This document shows, one piece after another, positions 14,910 to 18,287 of a stretch of DNA of 18,287 nucleotides. The DNA is from Candidatus Delongbacteria bacterium (lineage in GTDB: Bacteria; CAIWAD01; BS150m-G50). Position numbers and translations under genes: made by a program. Under the pieces are notes generated by a model. It had not been told where the DNA came from. It saw nothing but the letters and a program-made list of their open reading frames with translations, and did no database searches. Location: the NCBI GenBank assembly GCA_016784425.1, contig JADHUQ010000022.1:1-18287 (forward strand), written 5' to 3'. The stretch's first letter is position 1. Every line of letters begins with the position of its first letter.

Positions 14910-15068
14910 AGTATTTTTTTATCGGATTCAGCCTGCGTCGTGGAGAAATTGATAAAACGATGTTTAACCAGCGGATCCTTTTCTGGCTCCAGGACATCAG
15001 GGATTGATCATGCAGGCATTGGAATAACGGTATAAGGTGGATCAAACCTGCCAGTGACAGATGCCCGC

Positions 15069-15086
15069 CGGGTGAAGATCCACCCG
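15069..15086 (+). promoter_or_regulatory. Small leader hairpin before the PLP enzyme gene
   Basis: CGGGTG (15069-15074) pairs perfectly with CACCCG (15081-15086) around the loop AAGATC. It sits just upstream of the AAGGAGG ribosome site (15095-15101) of the cysteine-synthase-type gene and leaves that site unpaired. It could stabilise the mRNA 5' end or modulate translation; no known regulatory family is recognised. Confidence 0.3.
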
Positions 15087-15105
15087 ATTCTGACAAGGAG
15101 GTCTT

Positions 15106-16221
15106 ATGACGACAGCAGGGAACCACTCCCGTATTCAGGGATTGTCCTGTTTGATTGGCAATACACCGCTGCTCGGTATCGAGTACCTGTATGGCGGGAA
15201 GAAACGCACCATCTATGCCAAAGCTGAACATCTGAACCTGACCGGCAGCATCAAGGATCGGATGGCATTCCATATCCTGGAGCAGGGTTATGCCAGGGGT
15301 AATCTGCAACCGGGAAAGCTGGTTATCGAAGCTACCAGTGGAAACACCGGTATCGCCTTCGCATCTATCGGCCGGGCACTCGGTCATCCGGTTACCATCT
15401 TTATGCCGAGCTGGATGAGTGAGGAAAGGATCAACCTTATCCGCTGTCTGGGCGCTGAAATTGTCCTGGTGAGCAGGGAAGGGGGCGGTTTCCTTGGCAG
15501 TATCAGCCGTGCGGAAGAACTGGCCGAGACTACCGAGGATGCCTTTCTGCCGCGCCAGTTCTCCAACGAGGACAATGTGGAAGCCCATTACCGGACGACC
15601 GGGCCTGAAATCTGGTGGCAGTTGAGATTCAGAGCGCTTTGCCCGGACGCCTTTGTTGCCGGTGTCGGCACCGGCGGCACCATCATGGGGGCGGGACGAT
15701 TTCTCAAGGAGAAGTATCCTGCCATCAGACTCCACCCGCTCGAGCCCTCCAACTCGCCGACATTATCGACCGGTCATAAGGTGGGAAAACATCGTATCGA
15801 GGGGATATCGGATGAGTTCATCCCTTCAATCCTCAACCTGGGTGGTCTGGACGAAGTGATAAGTGTTGATGACGGTGATGCTATTCTGATGGCACAAAAG
15901 CTGGCCGAAGAGCTGGGTATGGGGGTTGGCATCTCGTCGGGGGCCAACTTTCTGGGGGCAGTGAAGGTGCAGGAGGAGCTGGGTCAGGATGCGGTGGTAG
16001 TTACGGTTTTTCCTGATGACAACAAGAAGTATCTCAGTACAGATCTCCTGCGGGAGGAACCGGTCAAAAAGGGATTCCTGGCTCCGCATATCAAGCTGCA
16101 AAGTGTTCGTGCCTTCAAGCGGGTCTGTTACACCTGTTGTGATCCCGAGGAGTGTACAGAGGCAGCAGCCGTAGATGACACAGAACTTGGCTCACTGCCC
16201 AACTGTGCCAGAAGGGGCTGA
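15106..16221 (+). CDS. Cysteine synthase-type PLP enzyme (fold type II) with Cys-rich C-terminal tail
   Basis: 371 residues; standard cysteine synthases are about 310. The catalytic domain has PLP lysine Lys50 in LTGSIKDR, the substrate loop ATSGNTG (76-82), the phosphate loop GVGTGGT (186-192) and the C-terminal SSGANFLGA (277-285). KHRIEGISDEFIP (228-240) is the usual family stretch. Such enzymes condense O-acetylserine (or a similar activated amino acid) with sulfide. The exact substrate pair is uncertain, since cystathionine beta-synthase relatives share these motifs. The added tail (~325-371) carries Cys341, Cys344, Cys345, Cys350 and Cys367 in CYTCCDPEEC and PNC. This could bind a metal or act as a redox or sulfide-relay element (inference). 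The ribosome site AAGGAGG (15095-15101) is strong. It is cytoplasmic. Confidence 0.88.
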   Translation: MTTAGNHSRIQGLSCLIGNTPLLGIEYLYGGKKRTIYAKAEHLNLTGSIKDRMAFHILEQGYARGNLQPGKLVIEATSGNTGIAFASIGRALGHPVTIFMPSWMSEERINLIRCLGAEIVLVSREGGGFLGSISRAEELAETTEDAFLPRQFSNEDNVEAHYRTTGPEIWWQLRFRALCPDAFVAGVGTGGTIMGAGRFLKEKYPAIRLHPLEPSNSPTLSTGHKVGKHRIEGISDEFIPSILNLGGLDEVISVDDGDAILMAQKLAEELGMGVGISSGANFLGAVKVQEELGQDAVVVTVFPDDNKKYLSTDLLREEPVKKGFLAPHIKLQSVRAFKRVCYTCCDPEECTEAAAVDDTELGSLPNCARRG

Positions 16222-16310
16222 ACCGGATCATCGGGCTGTCTGACACTGCAGAAAGCCTGTACCTGGCTGCGTCGCAAAAAGGTCTTTTTACAATGAGGAG
16301 GAGTCAATTC

Positions 16311-17591
16311 ATGTCTGTCACAAAACGATATTTCCTTGGCAGCCTCCTGTTCTTAGGTCTCGTAATCCCAACCAGCGCTGCTGTGTACTTCCAGGTTACC
16401 CTCCTGGCTCCTGACCTCCTGATGCTGAGTACCGACCAGGGCAGCTATTGCAACAACTCGCTGCTCTTCAGCGGGGTGGAGGGGATGCTGCTGGTCGACA
16501 CCCACAGCGGCTCCGATGGTGATGCCCTCAAAGAATTTGTGGATAGTCTGGGATTCGGTGCCCCGCGGTACATCATCAATACCCACCGGCATGAGGAACA
16601 CATCGGGGGTAACGCTCTTTTTGGTCCCGATCCGATCATCATCGCCCACCATCTTTTCCCCGACAAACTGCGCAGCGGGACTTTCCTGTTCAGCGAGTAT
16701 CCTTCAATTGCTTTTCCCGATATCACCCTGGCAGACTCGCTCGAACTCTTCTTCAACGGCGAGCTCATCCGCCTGGTCAATATCAGCGGCAGCCACGACG
16801 ACAACGAGATCATGGTACACTTTACCAGCCGTGGAATCGCCCACATCAGTTCTGTAGTCAACGGTTTCAACTTCCCTTCCATTGATAAAGATGGCGACCT
16901 GTTCCAGTTCGAACCACAGGTTCGGCGACTGATGCAACTGCTGCCGCAGGATGTGCGTCTGGTTTCCGGGCACAATGGCCGCGGGAACGGTTTTGAGTTC
17001 CTCGGCAGCTGGGACCAACTGGCTCCCTATGCGGAGATGATGAAAACCACCGTGGAGATAGTCCGACAGGAACTTGCCGAAGGGAGGACACTCGAGGAGA
17101 TGCAGAACGCCGGAGTGTTGAATGGCTTTAAGCAGTACGCCGGCAGTTATGTTGGTACTGATGACTGGTTGCTCTACCTGGTGGACGCCCTGACAGTGCC
17201 CGGAGCAACCAGCGAAGATATCTGCATACCTCTGTTTGAGGCCTGGAAACAGGAGGGCGCCCAGGCTGCGGTGGATTGTTATCGCCGGCTGGTAGATGAG
17301 CAGGAGGAGAAATACGACTTTCATGAGACAACCCTGCTCAGTATCGGCGCCAAACTTTACACCCGCGGTCTTTACGCTGACGCAATTGTATTTCTACTCG
17401 GTTGCGCGGAGAGATACCCGGAGGGGGATTATACTTACTACACCCATTATCTGATCGCCAGGGGATTCCAGAAGCTCGATCGCCTCGAGGAAGCGGTCAC
17501 CCAATGTCGGGAATCTCTACGGCTCAAACCTGAATTCGAGGATGCAGCCGGATTACTCAAAGAGTTGTCAGCGGTGGAGACAGGACAGTAG
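16311..17591 (+). CDS. Secreted metallo-beta-lactamase-fold protein with TPR-like C-terminus
   Basis: 426 residues. A signal peptide (1-23, cut after TSA) leads into an MBL domain (~25-235) and a helical C-terminus with TPR-like repeats (~340-420; YADAIVFLLGCAERYPEGDY and LEEAVTQCRESLRLKPEFED are two units). The zinc motif reads THRHEEHIGGN (91-101): His92, His94, Glu96, His97, with Glu where nearly all MBL proteins have Asp. Downstream ligands appear to be His162 in SGSHDDNE and His221 in SGHNGRG. MBL hydrolases act on esters, thioesters, phosphoesters or lactams, and the substrate here is unreadable. I chose the ATG at 16311, because the earlier ATG (16293) overlaps the GAGGAGG ribosome site (16295-16303) that serves 16311. 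It is periplasmic or secreted. The gene 3' of it is a cupin, 35 bases away. Confidence 0.85.
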   Translation: MSVTKRYFLGSLLFLGLVIPTSAAVYFQVTLLAPDLLMLSTDQGSYCNNSLLFSGVEGMLLVDTHSGSDGDALKEFVDSLGFGAPRYIINTHRHEEHIGGNALFGPDPIIIAHHLFPDKLRSGTFLFSEYPSIAFPDITLADSLELFFNGELIRLVNISGSHDDNEIMVHFTSRGIAHISSVVNGFNFPSIDKDGDLFQFEPQVRRLMQLLPQDVRLVSGHNGRGNGFEFLGSWDQLAPYAEMMKTTVEIVRQELAEGRTLEEMQNAGVLNGFKQYAGSYVGTDDWLLYLVDALTVPGATSEDICIPLFEAWKQEGAQAAVDCYRRLVDEQEEKYDFHETTLLSIGAKLYTRGLYADAIVFLLGCAERYPEGDYTYYTHYLIARGFQKLDRLEEAVTQCRESLRLKPEFEDAAGLLKELSAVETGQ

Positions 17592-17626
17592 TACTACTTA
17601 CTGAAAAGGTTATACGGGGAGGAATG

Positions 17627-17956
17627 ATGGAGCCACCGACAGCTAAAACAATCGTGCTGGATCTGGCGGCGGAAGGGTACCTGCACCTGCTGGGTGGCCC
17701 TCCGGACACAGTGACCATGCGCTCCGGTCTGGTTGTACTGGATCCCGGCAGGTCGGTTGGCGCCCACAGCACCGAGAGCAATGAAGAGGTACTGGTGGTT
17801 TTTGAGGGGGTGGGAGAGCTGATCATCAGCGATGGCGCTGCGCTGAACCTCAAAGGGGGAATGATCGCCTACTGCCCCCCACGGACGGAGCATGATGTGC
17901 TCAATGTCGGCAAAGGCCCGCTGCGCTATCTGTATCTGGTGGCAAAGGCTGAGTAG
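17627..17956 (+). CDS. Small cupin domain protein
   Basis: A 109-residue single-domain cupin. Motif 1 is GRSVGAHSTESNEEVLVVFEG (41-61), with His47 and the Glu of NEEV. The second His of the usual H-x-H is replaced by Thr49. Motif 2 is PPRTEHDVLNVG (84-95), with His89. Metal binding may therefore be altered or reduced to a three-ligand site. No signal peptide is visible. Such small cupins often bind a metal and a small organic ligand; the role is unknown. Two adjacent ATGs (17624, 17627) follow GGGGAGG (17616-17622). I prefer 17627 because its spacing to the ribosome site is longer, though both are short. The gene lies 35 bases after the MBL gene and is likely co-transcribed. Confidence 0.82.
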   Translation: MEPPTAKTIVLDLAAEGYLHLLGGPPDTVTMRSGLVVLDPGRSVGAHSTESNEEVLVVFEGVGELIISDGAALNLKGGMIAYCPPRTEHDVLNVGKGPLRYLYLVAKAE

Positions 17957-18130
17957 CTTTTGAAGTCGTGGCTGATTCGCAAAGGCACGCCTCCCGCTTC
18001 CTGGTATAAACATGTTAACCGCTGCAGCTCTACCCGCGTGGGAAAGAACGCCCCGACTGTCACCGGTAGCGAGTCTGAAAGAGACAGGTATCCCACCGAT
18101 TCAACCGTTCACACTGCGGAGCCCGGGGAA

Positions 18131-18287
18131 ATGGAAAAACAAGGCTGGATTCTGCTGCTACTGCTGATCTTAACAGCCGGTGCCGTGGGGGGACCGGGTG
18201 AACAGGATCAATCCACAGCGATCCTCCAGGCAGCGCGGGCAGGGGATGCTCACGCCCAGGGAGTACTCGCCGGTGTGTACCGTCGTG
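18131..18287 (+). CDS. Secreted Sel1-repeat protein, N-terminus only (partial)
   Basis: The gene begins at ATG 18131 and runs off the window end. The first residues are MEKQGWILLLLLILTAGAVG, a typical signal peptide. An acidic linker follows, then AILQAARAGDAHAQGVLAGVY, the opening of a Sel1-like repeat (AxxGDxxAQxxLGxxY pattern). Sel1 repeat proteins are exported or periplasmic scaffolds for protein-protein interactions. A GGAG at 18118-18121 is the probable ribosome site. The rest of the protein, including the number of repeats, lies outside the window. Confidence 0.65.
   Translation, partial: MEKQGWILLLLLILTAGAVGGPGEQDQSTAILQAARAGDAHAQGVLAGVYRR

Larger units (their letters stand above)
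14620..15105. other. 486-base gap: one gene remnant and a leader hairpin
   Basis: Between the two sulfur-metabolism genes there is no intact gene. Apart from the frame-shifted remnant (14707-14909) and the small hairpin before the PLP gene (15069-15086), I see a T-run (TTTTTTT near 14914-14920) without a convincing stem before it. No repeats, transposase traces or RNA genes are apparent. Confidence 0.5.

Noticed and set aside
14863..15735. Minus-strand open frame (290 codons) opposite the PLP enzyme
   Set aside because: Antisense to a clear fold type II PLP domain; no domain recognised in it.
16275..16289. AAAAAGG...CTTTTT inverted repeat before the MBL gene
   Set aside because: Apart from one possible G-C pair at the apex, the stem is all A-T with almost no loop, so it is too weak to call a terminator.
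16219..16308. Possible second Sec codon: TGA ending the PLP enzyme after CARRG
   Set aside because: The downstream frame is short, basic and not family-like, the position is in a variable tail, and I saw no SECIS-like fold. Treated as a normal stop.
1..18287. tRNA, rRNA, CRISPR array, insertion sequence or prophage
   Set aside because: No cloverleaf-like sequence, direct repeat series, transposase or integrase motif, or terminal inverted repeats were seen on either strand.

Overview
The window reads as an ordinary stretch of bacterial chromosome with GC in the mid-50s by eye. Every gene I can support lies on the + strand. Most have a clear purine-rich ribosome binding site (GGAGG-like). TTG starts are likely in at least two cases. 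The gene set is class II fumarase, atypical 2-Cys thiol peroxidase, WrbA, ZntB-like CorA protein, TIGR01777 epimerase, pirin, DUF302, DUF1761, and LemA with an M48 peptidase. This best fits a proteobacterium, probably a gammaproteobacterium. That is inference from family content, since no rRNA or other phylogenetic marker is present. I see no mobile element, tRNA, rRNA or CRISPR array.

Layout. Positions 1-1390 hold the tail of an unidentified gene overlapping an M28 zinc aminopeptidase. Positions 1477-3913 form a tight, translationally coupled trio: a double zinc-ribbon protein, LemA, and a membrane M48 peptidase with two extra C-terminal zinc ribbons. Positions 3914-4617 are a gene graveyard with two decayed genes, a carboxymuconolactone decarboxylase-like one and a gluzincin (HEMAH) metallopeptidase. 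Positions 4618-5361 encode an ArsM-like SAM methyltransferase interrupted by an in-frame TGA. Then follow DUF1761, fumC, tpx, a TIGR01777 epimerase, wrbA, zntB-like, pirin plus DUF302, and a secreted esterase. A small sulfur amino-acid patch comes next: a homocysteine S-methyltransferase, an unidentified gene remnant, and a cysteine-synthase-type PLP enzyme with a Cys-rich tail. The window closes with a secreted MBL-TPR protein, a small cupin, and the start of a secreted Sel1-repeat protein cut by the window edge.

The most exciting item is the methyltransferase. Its in-frame TGA (5215-5217) sits exactly where the ArsM-like family has a conserved Cys (W-x-x-C-[IVL]-[AS]-G-A). The frame stays open for 47 more codons that read as a normal family C-terminus. 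Immediately downstream is a hairpin with a bulged U and a GUGA loop that fits the bacterial SECIS rules. I annotate the gene as a probable selenoprotein ending at 5361. A conventional annotation would truncate it at 5217. The rival explanation, a nonsense mutation beside an already decaying region, is kept open.
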